Below, piece by piece: positions 50,764-57,849 of a stretch of 64,000 nucleotides of DNA. The notes under the pieces were generated by a model. The model searched no databases. It saw only the letters and a list, made by a program, of their open reading frames with translations, and was not told the origin of the DNA. Source of the DNA: Oscillospiraceae bacterium. GTDB taxonomy: Bacteria > Bacillota > Clostridia > Oscillospirales > Acutalibacteraceae. Both the position numbers and the translations under genes were made by a program. Where the stretch lies: contig CP107220.1 in NCBI GenBank assembly GCA_025757685.1, positions 1,757,501-1,821,500 of the forward strand. Reading direction: 5' to 3'. Numbering within the stretch: position 1 is the stretch's first letter; each line of letters begins with the position of its first letter.

Positions 50764-51357
50764 TTAATAGTATTGCCGGATCACGAACTTAACCCGTCCC
50801 AGCACCACCAATTCGTCCACAATGATGGGGGCGTAGGCATCATTCTCCGGTTGCAGGCGGAAGTGACCGTGCTCCTTATAAAACCGCTTCACCGTGGCCT
50901 CCTCGTCGATCATCGCCACCACGATCTGGCCGTTCTCCGCCACCGGGGTGCGCTCCACCACCACAATGTCGCCGTCCTCAATATGGGCGCCGATCATACT
51001 GTCGCCTCGCACATGGAGGGCAAACAGCTCCTCCCCCGGCCGAGCGCCGAACACAGGAATATACTCCTCAATATGCTGGGTAGCAAGAATGGGCACACCG
51101 GCAGTTACCGTGCCCAGCAGCGGCACCTGGGCCACCTGGGCCGCGCGGCCGGGCAATCGAATGGTGCGCTTGCAGTTGGGGTCCCGCTCAATGCAGCCCA
51201 TACGCTCCAGTTTGTTCAAATTGTATTGCACGGAGGAGGTGGAGCTAAGCCCCACGGCGTCACCGATCTCCCGCACGGAGGGCGCCACGCCCCGCTCGTC
51301 CAAGGTGCGCTGAATATAGCGCAGAATCTTTTGCTGCATCCCGCTGACAGCGTCCAT
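50764..51357 (-). CDS. lexA: SOS-response repressor LexA
   Basis: This 197-residue repressor has an N-terminal winged-helix (VAPSVREIGDAVGLSSTSSVQYNL) and a self-cleaving peptidase domain. The cleavage site is Ala86-Gly87 in TVTAGVPI, and the catalytic pair is Ser120 (RGDSM) and Lys157 (ATVKRF). All residues are intact. The ATG at 51357 follows GGGAGG; a longer frame to 51501 is not supported. It is probably auto-regulated through a half-conserved SOS-box at its promoter. Confidence 0.95.
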   Translation of the reverse strand: MDAVSGMQQKILRYIQRTLDERGVAPSVREIGDAVGLSSTSSVQYNLNKLERMGCIERDPNCKRTIRLPGRAAQVAQVPLLGTVTAGVPILATQHIEEYIPVFGARPGEELFALHVRGDSMIGAHIEDGDIVVVERTPVAENGQIVVAMIDEEATVKRFYKEHGHFRLQPENDAYAPIIVDELVVLGRVKFVIRQYY

Positions 51358-51405
51358 GTTCGGGACCTCCCTTCCGTCCGCTTTTTCCTGTTTTTTATTA
51401 AAGAC

Positions 51406-51434
51406 AGTATAGCATTTGCCCCCTGCCTTGTCAA
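51406..51434 (-). promoter_or_regulatory. Promoter of lexA
   Basis: On the minus strand, a perfect TTGACA (51429-51434) and TATACT (51406-51411) are separated by 17 bases. Confidence 0.82.
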
Positions 51435-51445
51435 ACAAATGTGCT
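51432..51445. promoter_or_regulatory. Candidate LexA (SOS) box
   Basis: On the minus strand, AGCACATTTGTTTG matches the Firmicute SOS consensus (CGAACATATGTTCG) at 10 of 14 bases, including the core ACAT/TGTT. It overlaps the -35 box of lexA. Confidence 0.5.
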
Positions 51446-51483
51446 AATCCGTCGGCATTCTGATCTCTTTTGCAAAAAAAGTG

Positions 51484-51512
51484 TTGACAAACGGGGCGCA
51501 ATCGGCTATAAT
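51484..51512 (+). promoter_or_regulatory. Promoter of the tRNA-Met/tRNA-Glu cluster
   Basis: A perfect TTGACA (51484-51489) and a perfect TATAAT (51507-51512) are separated by 17 bases. Confidence 0.9.
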
Positions 51513-51535
51513 TCTGTTTGCAAGTTTTTCAGTAT

Positions 51536-51612
51536 GGCTTTATAGCTCAGTTGGCTAGAGCACACGGTTCATACCCGTGGTGTCACTGGTTCGAATCCAG
51601 TTAAAGCCACCA
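51536..51612 (+). tRNA. tRNA-Met(CAT)
   Basis: The cloverleaf has anticodon loop TTCATAC (anticodon CAT), acceptor GGCTTTA/TAAAGCC and an encoded CCA. It is an elongator-type Met; a lysidine-modified Ile tRNA cannot be excluded. Confidence 0.92.
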
Positions 51613-51613
51613 T

Positions 51614-51688
51614 GGCCCGGTGGTCAAGAGGTTAAGACACCGCCCTTTCACGGCGGTAACACGAGTTCGATTCTCGTCCGGGTCACCA
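51614..51688 (+). tRNA. tRNA-Glu(TTC)
   Basis: The anticodon loop is CTTTCAC (anticodon TTC). The acceptor GGCCCGG pairs with CCGGGTC (one G-U). CCA is encoded. It starts one base after tRNA-Met ends. Confidence 0.94.
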
Positions 51689-51704
51689 TAGGAACTTGAA
51701 GGAA

Positions 51705-51733
51705 AGCAGTCACCTATAGGGTGGCTTTTTCTT
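51705..51733 (+). terminator. Terminator of tRNA-Met/Glu
   Basis: An imperfect hairpin AGCAGTCACC/GGGTGGCT is followed by TTTTTCTTT. Confidence 0.7.
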
Positions 51734-51799
51734 TATCCGTTTGCTTTTAGCCCGCAGCGCAAAGAGCTGCTACATGAAATTAGGGAATGAAAACCGCGC

Positions 51800-51968
51800 A
51801 ATCCCCCCTGCGGCTACGCCGCATCCGCCTAACTGGCGCCCGTCCCCTCTGTCGCTGCGCGACATCTCCCCGCACTGCGGGGAGTCACCCTTTGCAAGGG
51901 GGGCTAAGATGTTGTACCCGATTTGGCTCCCTTGTAAAGGGAGCTGTCACGAAGTGACTGAGGGATTA
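51800..51968. repeat. Long intergenic repeat, copy 2 (~170 bp)
   Basis: This is nearly identical to 33594-33765, in the same orientation. It carries the same hairpins and ends GTGACTGAGGGATTATG. It sits between the tRNA-Glu terminator and tRNA-Arg. Confidence 0.85.
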
Positions 51969-52012
51969 TGTGGGCCGATGTAGGTATCGACCCCTACATC
52001 ATTTTCAAACAA
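51969..52012. repeat. GGGCCGATG..CATC repeat next to tRNA-Arg
   Basis: TGGGCCGATGTAGGTATCGACCCCTACATCATTTTC is a member of the GTAGGG-CGATG repeat family also seen at 3380, 33800 and 42700. Confidence 0.6.
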
Positions 52013-52025
52013 AATACCTACACCC

Positions 52026-52102
52026 GTCCCGTTAGCTCAGTTGGATAGAGCGACCGCCTCCTAAGCGGTAGGCCGGAGGTTCAAATCCTCTACGGGACGC
52101 CA
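52026..52102 (+). tRNA. tRNA-Arg(CCT), probable island insertion site
   Basis: The anticodon loop is CTCCTAA (anticodon CCT). The acceptor is GTCCCGT/ACGGGAC, and CCA is encoded. The base composition and gene style change sharply directly after its terminator, as expected for an integrative element inserted at the tRNA 3' end. Confidence 0.94.
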
Positions 52103-52110
52103 AAAACTCT

Positions 52111-52152
52111 GCCGGAAAGCCCAGTGAAATCAAGGGTTTCCGGCGTTTTTTC
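52111..52152 (+). terminator. Terminator of tRNA-Arg
   Basis: The stem GCCGGAAA(GCCC)/(GGG)TTTCCGGC is followed by GTTTTTTCATTTTT. Confidence 0.88.
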
Positions 52153-52195
52153 ATTTTTACGAAGAAACAGCAAAAACGAAAAAATCAAAAATTTT

Positions 52196-52357
52196 CATTA
52201 GCAAATTCTCCGTCTGCTAATGGAATTTAGGACTAATGTCGTCCACCTTTCAGGTGGACGGCTTGCTAATAAAAATTAGCAAAAAAATCGCTGTTTTGCT
52301 AATGAAATTGCCCTCTCTGCTAATGGCGGAAAAAATCGAGCCAAAAATCCTGCTAAT
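52196..52357. repeat. GCTAAT repeat cluster
   Basis: The hexamer GCTAAT, or its reverse ATTAGC, occurs seven times in about 160 bases (starts near 52197, 52216, 52265, 52275, 52298, 52319 and 52352). It includes an inverted pair TTGCTAAT-AAAA-ATTAGCAA (52263-52282). A 9-bp perfect hairpin CGTCCACCT/AGGTGGACG lies inside at 52240-52260. The spacing is regular enough to suggest a protein-binding array. Confidence 0.75.
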
Positions 52358-52472
52358 AGACAAGGCGGTCGTTACTCTGTTAATTCGTTCATTTTTCAAT
52401 AATGGAGAATTATTCGCAAACTGCACCTATACCATTTCCTGTTATATAATTGCAGTGCAGGAGGTGGTTGCT

Positions 52473-52646
52473 TTGAAAGAACAGAAATATCATTTATATC
52501 TTTCCGATGATGAATACAGACAGACTATTCATTCCCTTGTTCGCTTGAAGAACAACCTAATTGCACAAGGCAGATACACCGACGTCGTCGATGATGTTCT
52601 CTGCAAAGTGCTTTCTGCCAAGAAGAGAAAGCTCAAAATCAAATAA
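52473..52646 (+). CDS. Small mobile-element-type protein
   Basis: This 57-residue protein runs LKEQKYHLYLSDDEYRQ, then LVRLKNNLIAQGRYTDVVDDVLCK and ends in a Lys-rich tail. I associate this pattern with short accessory proteins of integrative and conjugative elements in Clostridia, whose function is not known. The start is TTG at 52473, with a strong AGGAGG site 8 bases upstream. It is followed by a terminator and lies within the AT-rich island just after tRNA-Arg and the GCTAAT repeats. Confidence 0.7.
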   Translation: MKEQKYHLYLSDDEYRQTIHSLVRLKNNLIAQGRYTDVVDDVLCKVLSAKKRKLKIK

Positions 52647-52661
52647 TCTTGCCACGAAATA

Positions 52662-52695
52662 AGACCGCCTACACGATGTAAGCGGTCTTATGTTT
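52662..52695 (+). terminator. Terminator after the 57-residue gene
   Basis: The hairpin AAGACCGC/GCGGTCTT is followed by ATGTTTTA. Confidence 0.7.
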
Positions 52696-52725
52696 TAGTT
52701 CGATAAACTGGAATTTATATTGCAA

Positions 52726-53004
52726 TCATTTTTTCTTTAATTCTAGAATATTCTTCTCGATCTGCTGTATAACCCCCCTGAAATCATCATCCGTTTTTCC
52801 TGTCGGATCTTCAAGTTTCCAGTTGTCATCAAACGCTCTGCCGATAAACGGACAACCTACATCACAACCCATGGAGATGGAGATGTCTGGCTCCGGGATG
52901 CTTGATATCAGCTTAGAATACTGCTTTTTCTCCATGTCGATGCCGTAAAGCTCCTTCATGAAACGGACGGCATCCTGATTGATCTGGGGCGCAGCAAGTA
53001 TGAT
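52726..53004 (-). pseudogene. arsC: arsC fragment (arsenate reductase, N-terminus lost)
   Basis: The 77 codons from an internal Met, plus about 15 codons upstream, match the C-terminal two-thirds of the low-molecular-weight-phosphatase-type arsenate reductase: PQINQDAVRFMKELYGIDMEKK, ISMGCDVGCPF and WKLEDPTGK. The N-terminal catalytic loop (Cys-x5-Arg) is absent. The frame upstream runs into unrelated sequence and then an IS4-like remnant, so the 5' end was probably removed by that insertion or a later deletion. It is not expected to function. Confidence 0.8.
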
Positions 53005-53031
53005 GGAATCCTTCAGGAAATCAATGCCCGT

Positions 53032-53286
53032 ATGATTCTGTATAATTTCTGTGAATTAGTGACTTCTCACACTGTGGTAAAAACATCTAAAAATACCAAA
53101 CACGTCTATAAAATTAATTTCGCCACCGCAGTAAACATATGCAGGGCATATCTCAAACACGGCGGTGACGAAACAGAGACCATGCTTCTCATACAAAAGT
53201 ATCTGACTCCTGTCAGGTACAATCGAAAATATCCTATTCACCTCCGTCCAAAGAGAAATAGGAATTTCATGTATCGGGTTGCATAA
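53032..53286 (+). pseudogene. IS4-like transposase remnant, C-terminal part only
   Basis: About 70 codons of the C-terminus of an IS4-type transposase remain (INFATAVNICRAYLKH, LLIQKYLTPV, and an ending RPKRNRNFMYRVA). The catalytic DDE core and N-terminus are missing. The same C-terminus recurs at 56914-57071. It adjoins the truncated arsC and precedes the ftsH-bsh pair. Confidence 0.8.
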
Positions 53287-53498
53287 ATCTCGTTACCATT
53301 ATACTGCATTATGAGGCAGATATGCAATCTGTCTTTTTGTCATACACAAAAAATGATTTGAACTCATCATACACCTGCTTTCTACGCATTAGTGCACCTA
53401 AAAAATACAGCATTTCTTAACTGAACAGTATTTTCAATGCATGAACGCATATGATATACTGTTTTCATCATAAAAAGCCTTATCTAAATGACATTGAT
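53065..53498 (+). mobile_element. IS4-like remnant 1 (right half), interrupted by a 128-bp insert
   Basis: Sequence 53129-53343 is about 90% identical by eye to 56914-57128, and 53472-53498 matches 57129-57155. The first copy alone contains about 128 extra bases (53344-53471) between these parts, bounded by CAT on each side. The right end reads CCTTATCTAAATGACATTGA in both copies. Confidence 0.75.
53344..53471. mobile_element. 128-bp insert inside the IS remnant (candidate miniature element)
   Basis: Compared with the second remnant, these bases are extra and are flanked by CAT (53341-53343 and 53469-53471), as a three-base target duplication would look. The insert has no coding frame. It contains TTCTTAACTGAACAG and the palindrome ATGCATGAACGCAT. 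Confidence 0.45.
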
Positions 53499-53514
53499 TA
53501 TCTAATTAACTACA

Positions 53515-55329
53515 TTATTTTCTGTCTAAAATATCCATAAATTCGTCACCTGTAATTGTTTCCTTCTCATACAGGTACATAGCCAGTTCGTCCAGTTTTT
53601 TCCTGTTTTCAGCAAGGATTTTTCTTGCTTTTTCATGCTCTGCTTTTACGAGTTGCACGACTTTTTCATCAATTTCCTTCTGTGTATCTGCGGAACAGGA
53701 AAGAGACGTATCGCCGCCAAGATACTGGTTGGTCACGTTTTCCATTGCCACCATGTCGAATTCATCTGTCATGCCGTAGCGGGTGATCATCGCTCTTGCA
53801 ATTTTTGTTGCCTGTTCGATATCATTGGAGGCTCCGGTCGTGATCTCACCAAATACGATCTCCTCTGCCGCACGTCCGCCTGTAAATGTAGCAATCTTAT
53901 TCTCAAGTTCTTTTTTCGTCATCAGATATTTATCACCCTGCTCAACCTGCATAGTGTAGCCGAGTGCACCTGAGGTACGCGGGATGATCGTGATCTTCTG
54001 GACCGGTGCTGAATGACTCTGCAATGCAGCTACAAGAGCGTGTCCGATCTCATGATATGCAACAACCTTCTTCTCCTGATCTGAAAGAACCGCATTCTTC
54101 TTCTGATATCCTGCAATAACCACTTCTATACTTTCTTCGAGATCAGATTCATTTATAACGGTCCTTCCACTACGGACAGCACGTAATGCTGCTTCATTTA
54201 TAATATTGGCAAGCTCCGCACCGGATGCACCCGATGCCATACGTGCAATCGTATGCAGGTCAACATCATCAGATGCTTTTATCTTCTTTGCATGAACCTT
54301 TAAAATTGCTTCACGGCCTGCAAGATCCGGCAGTTCAACCGGCACACGTCTATCAAAACGTCCCGGACGTGTAAGTGCCGGATCTAACGACTCCGGACGG
54401 TTCGTTGCAGCAAGAATGATGACACCATTATTTTCTTCAAATCCGTCCATCTCTGTAAGAAGCTGGTTTAAGGTCTGCTCCCTCTCATCATTTCCGCCCA
54501 TTTGTCCGTCACGCTTTTTACCAATGGCATCAATTTCATCAATAAACACGATACATGGTGCCTTTTCCTTTGCCTGTCCGAAAAGATCTCGAACCTTGGA
54601 AGCTCCCATACCGACAAACATCTCAACGAATTCTGATCCGGACATTGAGAAAAATGGTACATTTGATTCACCCGCCACTGCTTTCGCAAGCATTGTTTTG
54701 CCGGTTCCCGGAGGTCCTACAAGAAGGACACCTTTTGGCATAGACGCACCTACATCGGTATACTTCTTCGGATTGTGAAGATAATCAACGATCTCTGAAA
54801 GGTTTTCTTTCGCCTCATCTTCTCCTGCAACGTCTGAAAAACGGATTCCCTCACTGGATTGCACATAAATCTTCGCATTGCTTTTTCCCATTCCAAAAGC
54901 CATCGAATTTTTTCCTCCGGCATGCTCCATCAGTTTCTTCGCCATATAATTTCCCAGTGCGATAAAAAGGATCAATGGCAAAACCCCGGTCAGCAGGAAG
55001 CTGATGATCGGTGACATCTGTTTATCGATATCTTTTGCGAATACTGCTCCACATTCATATAGCCTGTCCGTCAGGTTCGGATCGTTCATCAGACCTGTTT
55101 TATAAATATTTTTTTGATCTTTATCTGTAAAGATGATCTGATTGTCATTAACTTCTACTTCACCAATATTCTTCTTCTCGATCATGCTCATAAAAGTGCC
55201 ATAATCCGTTTCTTTCACCTTATGCTCCATAAGGATTGGTGTGACAACCAGATTAAATACGATCAGCACTATTAACACAATCCCATAATAATATGCCAGT
55301 GGTTTTTTCGGTGTTTTAACTTCTTTCAT
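53515..55329 (-). CDS. ftsH: FtsH-family membrane AAA+ metalloprotease (accessory copy)
   Basis: This 604-residue protease has two membrane helices (about 12-33 and 107-128), an extracytoplasmic loop between them, and an AAA+ domain with Walker A GPPGTGKT (205-212), Walker B VFIDEID and SRH around RPGRFDRR. The M41 zinc site HEIGH is at 426-430. All catalytic residues are intact. It degrades misfolded or unassembled membrane proteins. Its AT-rich codon use differs from the 52 kb to the left, so it is probably an extra copy, not the housekeeping gene. It lies 50 bases downstream of the bile salt hydrolase gene on the same strand, and both are bracketed by IS remnants. Confidence 0.93.
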   Translation of the reverse strand: MKEVKTPKKPLAYYYGIVLIVLIVFNLVVTPILMEHKVKETDYGTFMSMIEKKNIGEVEVNDNQIIFTDKDQKNIYKTGLMNDPNLTDRLYECGAVFAKDIDKQMSPIISFLLTGVLPLILFIALGNYMAKKLMEHAGGKNSMAFGMGKSNAKIYVQSSEGIRFSDVAGEDEAKENLSEIVDYLHNPKKYTDVGASMPKGVLLVGPPGTGKTMLAKAVAGESNVPFFSMSGSEFVEMFVGMGASKVRDLFGQAKEKAPCIVFIDEIDAIGKKRDGQMGGNDEREQTLNQLLTEMDGFEENNGVIILAATNRPESLDPALTRPGRFDRRVPVELPDLAGREAILKVHAKKIKASDDVDLHTIARMASGASGAELANIINEAALRAVRSGRTVINESDLEESIEVVIAGYQKKNAVLSDQEKKVVAYHEIGHALVAALQSHSAPVQKITIIPRTSGALGYTMQVEQGDKYLMTKKELENKIATFTGGRAAEEIVFGEITTGASNDIEQATKIARAMITRYGMTDEFDMVAMENVTNQYLGGDTSLSCSADTQKEIDEKVVQLVKAEHEKARKILAENRKKLDELAMYLYEKETITGDEFMDILDRK

Positions 55330-55379
55330 GGTCTTTCCTTCTGTTGTTCTGCGTTATGCTTTCTCCGTGCATTTTCGTA

Positions 55380-56369
55380 TTATTTATTCTGCCATCTGAC
55401 TTCGCCCTTGGACAGAAGCGGATAACAGATCAGCTGATCTGAATCTAGATTTTCCGCATGCATGTCAACCGCTGTGATCTGATGATTATCATAAGTCGTA
55501 TAATAATAAATACCTTTTGCTGTATTACAACAGGACGTGTATATCGTGATCTCATATTTGCCTTCTGTCACCTCACAGCATCCACGCTGCTGATCTACGG
55601 ATCCTAAGATATGGAAGAACTGGCTTACACTCTCATCCTCTTCTTCACCGGAGATCGAATTTAATTTTGTAAAGGCAACTTTCACAAATCTTGACTGGCT
55701 GGAAAGATCTCCAGGTATTCCCATTCCACCCATTCCTCTGCTATATGCATCAAGCTGTAATACTCCTGCAAAAGTACTCTCCGGTTGTTTTCTGGATACT
55801 CCGGCATAATTATTAAGTGCAAACATCTGACCAGGAAATGGTGGATTATTGGTAAGCACTCCTACCGAATTATCATATACATGTAGCCCATCCTTCATAG
55901 ACTCAACAACGATACAGGAGTCTTTGTCTGCAATGATCCAGTGAAGCTGTGCTGTCGGCAGCTGTTCACTGAAGGCTGTGCCTGTCAGTCTCATTGCTGC
56001 CAGCTTCTCTCTCGCCTCTGCTACAGTAGCACACTGTGTAAGGATCCATGGGATGAACTCGAACTGTGCCACCTGGCTGACTTCTGTTTCATCTTCCGGC
56101 AAAGCCTCTTCATATGTCGCATTGCCGACAAAATTAAGACCTGCCATTCCAAGGCCTTTTTCATTAACAGCATCATAATAAAGCGGATAACCTCCTGCAA
56201 CAAATGCCATTCCGATCAAAGCATAATGGCTTTTTATCTTCCCAGCAAACCGGAAATCAAATTCGTAATTTCTTGGCGTTATCGTGATCTGTTCCCCATA
56301 GGAAAATTCATAATCAAGCGTTCTGCCCATATAAAAATCTTTTGTTTTGTAAGTTGCTGCTGTACACAT
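55380..56369 (-). CDS. bsh: Bile salt hydrolase (choloylglycine hydrolase family)
   Basis: This 329-residue N-terminal-nucleophile amidase removes glycine or taurine from conjugated bile salts. The nucleophile Cys2 (MCTAATY) is exposed after Met removal. Other active-site residues align: Arg16 and Asp19 in MGRTLDY, Asn79 in GMAGLNF, Asn175 in LTNNPPF and Arg227 in SRFVKVAF. The ATG at 56369 is chosen because it places Cys at position 2, with AAGAGGTG six bases upstream. Penicillin V acylase of the same family is possible, but the NNPPF segment fits BSH. It precedes ftsH and is flanked by IS4-like remnants in an AT-rich island. Confidence 0.9.
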   Translation of the reverse strand: MCTAATYKTKDFYMGRTLDYEFSYGEQITITPRNYEFDFRFAGKIKSHYALIGMAFVAGGYPLYYDAVNEKGLGMAGLNFVGNATYEEALPEDETEVSQVAQFEFIPWILTQCATVAEAREKLAAMRLTGTAFSEQLPTAQLHWIIADKDSCIVVESMKDGLHVYDNSVGVLTNNPPFPGQMFALNNYAGVSRKQPESTFAGVLQLDAYSRGMGGMGIPGDLSSQSRFVKVAFTKLNSISGEEEDESVSQFFHILGSVDQQRGCCEVTEGKYEITIYTSCCNTAKGIYYYTTYDNHQITAVDMHAENLDSDQLICYPLLSKGEVRWQNK

Positions 56370-56582
56370 ATCGAACACCTCTTCTTTCTGCTATAATAGT
56401 CCTGCAAACAATCTCATAAACAACTGTCTGAGCCGTAAATATGCACTCCGTCCTGTGCGGTACTTTTCGGTCGCTTACCTGCATTCATTCATGGTTGCTC
56501 CCAGATCATCTCTTATATCCAAAACGGTCTGACTATCCGCCATAAAACAACCATTTTCAAAGTGGTGATAAAGCAATGCCAT
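56370..56582 (-). promoter_or_regulatory. Upstream region of bsh
   Basis: This 213-base gap has a -10-like TATTAT about 25 bases before the bsh start (56388-56393) without a convincing -35 box. A 22-codon open frame (56475-56543, minus strand) has protein-like composition but no ribosome site, and may be a relic. Confidence 0.4.
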
Positions 56583-57155
56583 TCAGTTAAGCATCATTTT
56601 AGTGGTTTTCTGTCATAGAAAGCCACTGTTTTTTACCAAAAAACTTTAAAAATATTACAAAAAACAGTTGACAAGTAAGCCAATATATGTTGCGCAAGCC
56701 TTGATTATAAACATATTTCAAGGAGGCTCATTATGGCTGATTTTTTCTTATCTAATTTAAAATCCACACTCGACAACTGCATCACAGAACTCGATGAAAT
56801 TCACTCCATGTTCTGCCGTAATCCGGAAAGTGATTTTACCAGGAACCGCAAACTTTCTTTCCGCGAGTATATTCAGTTTATGCTCCAGATGCAGAGTAAA
56901 TCCGTTTCAAATGGAGTAAACATATGCAGGGCATATCTCAAACACGATGGTAACGAAACAGAGTCCATGCTTCTCATACAAAAGTATCTGACACCTGTCA
57001 AGTACAATCGAAAATATCCTAACCACCTCCGTCCAAAGAGAAATAGGAATTTCATGTATCGGGTTGCATAAATCTCGTTACCATTATACTGCATTATGAG
57101 GCAGATATGTAATCTGTCTTTTTGTCATAAAAAACCTTATCTAAATGACATTGAA
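56583..57155 (+). mobile_element. IS4-like remnant 2 (internally deleted element)
   Basis: The left end starts near CATTCAGTTAAGCATCATTT and the right end, read in reverse, near CATTCAATGTCATTTAGATAAGG. These are similar enough to be imperfect terminal inverted repeats. Inside is a transposase gene with its middle deleted (56733-57071). Its right part is directly repeated at 53129-53498. Confidence 0.75.
56733..57071 (+). pseudogene. IS4-like transposase, in-frame internal deletion
   Basis: 112 codons are present: about 59 from the N-terminus (DFFLSNLKSTLDNCI, then FTRNRKLSFREYIQ), joined in frame to about 52 from the C-terminus (GVNICRAYLKHDG to YRVA). The catalytic core of an IS4 transposase, some 300 residues, is missing, so it cannot transpose by itself. 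A strong AAGGAGG ribosome site precedes ATG. The hybrid protein could still be made and bind element ends (inference). Confidence 0.82.
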
Positions 57156-57277
57156 TGATTTACTTTCTATCTAAAGTTTTATTAAACCGACTAAAGACTC
57201 CATAGTTTGTGTGTTTGACTTACCGTTTATATCTATCTTCTCCTAAATATTTTCTAGTCATTGCAATATAAAATTGC

Positions 57278-57849
57278 TTATACAGTCTCTCCCTTAAGAG
57301 TCCTGGTATTCTGGATAATATACAGAGCGACCGATATGACCATCATTATAGCGCACAAACCAATCAACAGATCTGATACCATCGGTGTAATGTGGAACCA
57401 TATAATATGCACCGCTGCAGTTCCATATAATAAAAAGGTTACTATCTTTCCATGCCAGTCTGCACCATGTACTTTTCCTGTCTTTCGTATCACAAGACAT
57501 CCACTGACTACCATATACAGCTCCTTACCTGCCATTATTACGATTAAAAGAAGCATATGAGGAAAACGAGTAAACAGACAGATTAACATCGCTGTCTGTG
57601 TCGGCTTATCAGCCACTGGATCAAGTATTTTTCCTAAATTACTAATCCTATGGAATCTTCTTGCGATATATCCATCAGCAAGATCCGTAAGACCAGACAG
57701 CAATAAGATTTCACCAGCTAACAGAAGATTTTTCTTTACACAATAACTCCATATAATTACCGGAATCAGACAAAGCCGAAAAAAGAAAGAAGATTAGGAA
57801 CCGTAATAATTCTATTCAAATTTTCTTCCTGATTCACTTCACTCTGCAT
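57278..57849 (-). pseudogene. CDP-alcohol phosphatidyltransferase (PgsA-like), frameshifted
   Basis: From ATG at 57849 the frame gives MQSEVNQEENLNRII, then TVPNLLSFF, and breaks at a run of six T (57779-57784 region). Restoring one base continues RLCLIPVIIWSY and then the family motif DLADGYIARR..GKILDPVADK. The full product would be about 190 residues with several membrane helices, typical of phosphatidylglycerophosphate synthase. The break may be a real mutation, a sequencing slip or programmed slippage. The start overlaps the FUSC gene by 11 bases, so it belongs to the PLD-RR-HK-FUSC operon. Confidence 0.78.

Noticed and set aside
52196..52357. CRISPR array made of GCTAAT units
   Set aside because: Repeats are only six bases with irregular spacing, and no cas genes are nearby.
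56475..56543. 22-codon minus-strand frame (MADSQTVLDIRDDLGATMNE..) upstream of bsh
   Set aside because: It looks protein-like but is too short, lacks a ribosome site and ends quickly; it could be a relic of a lost gene, but evidence is too thin to call.
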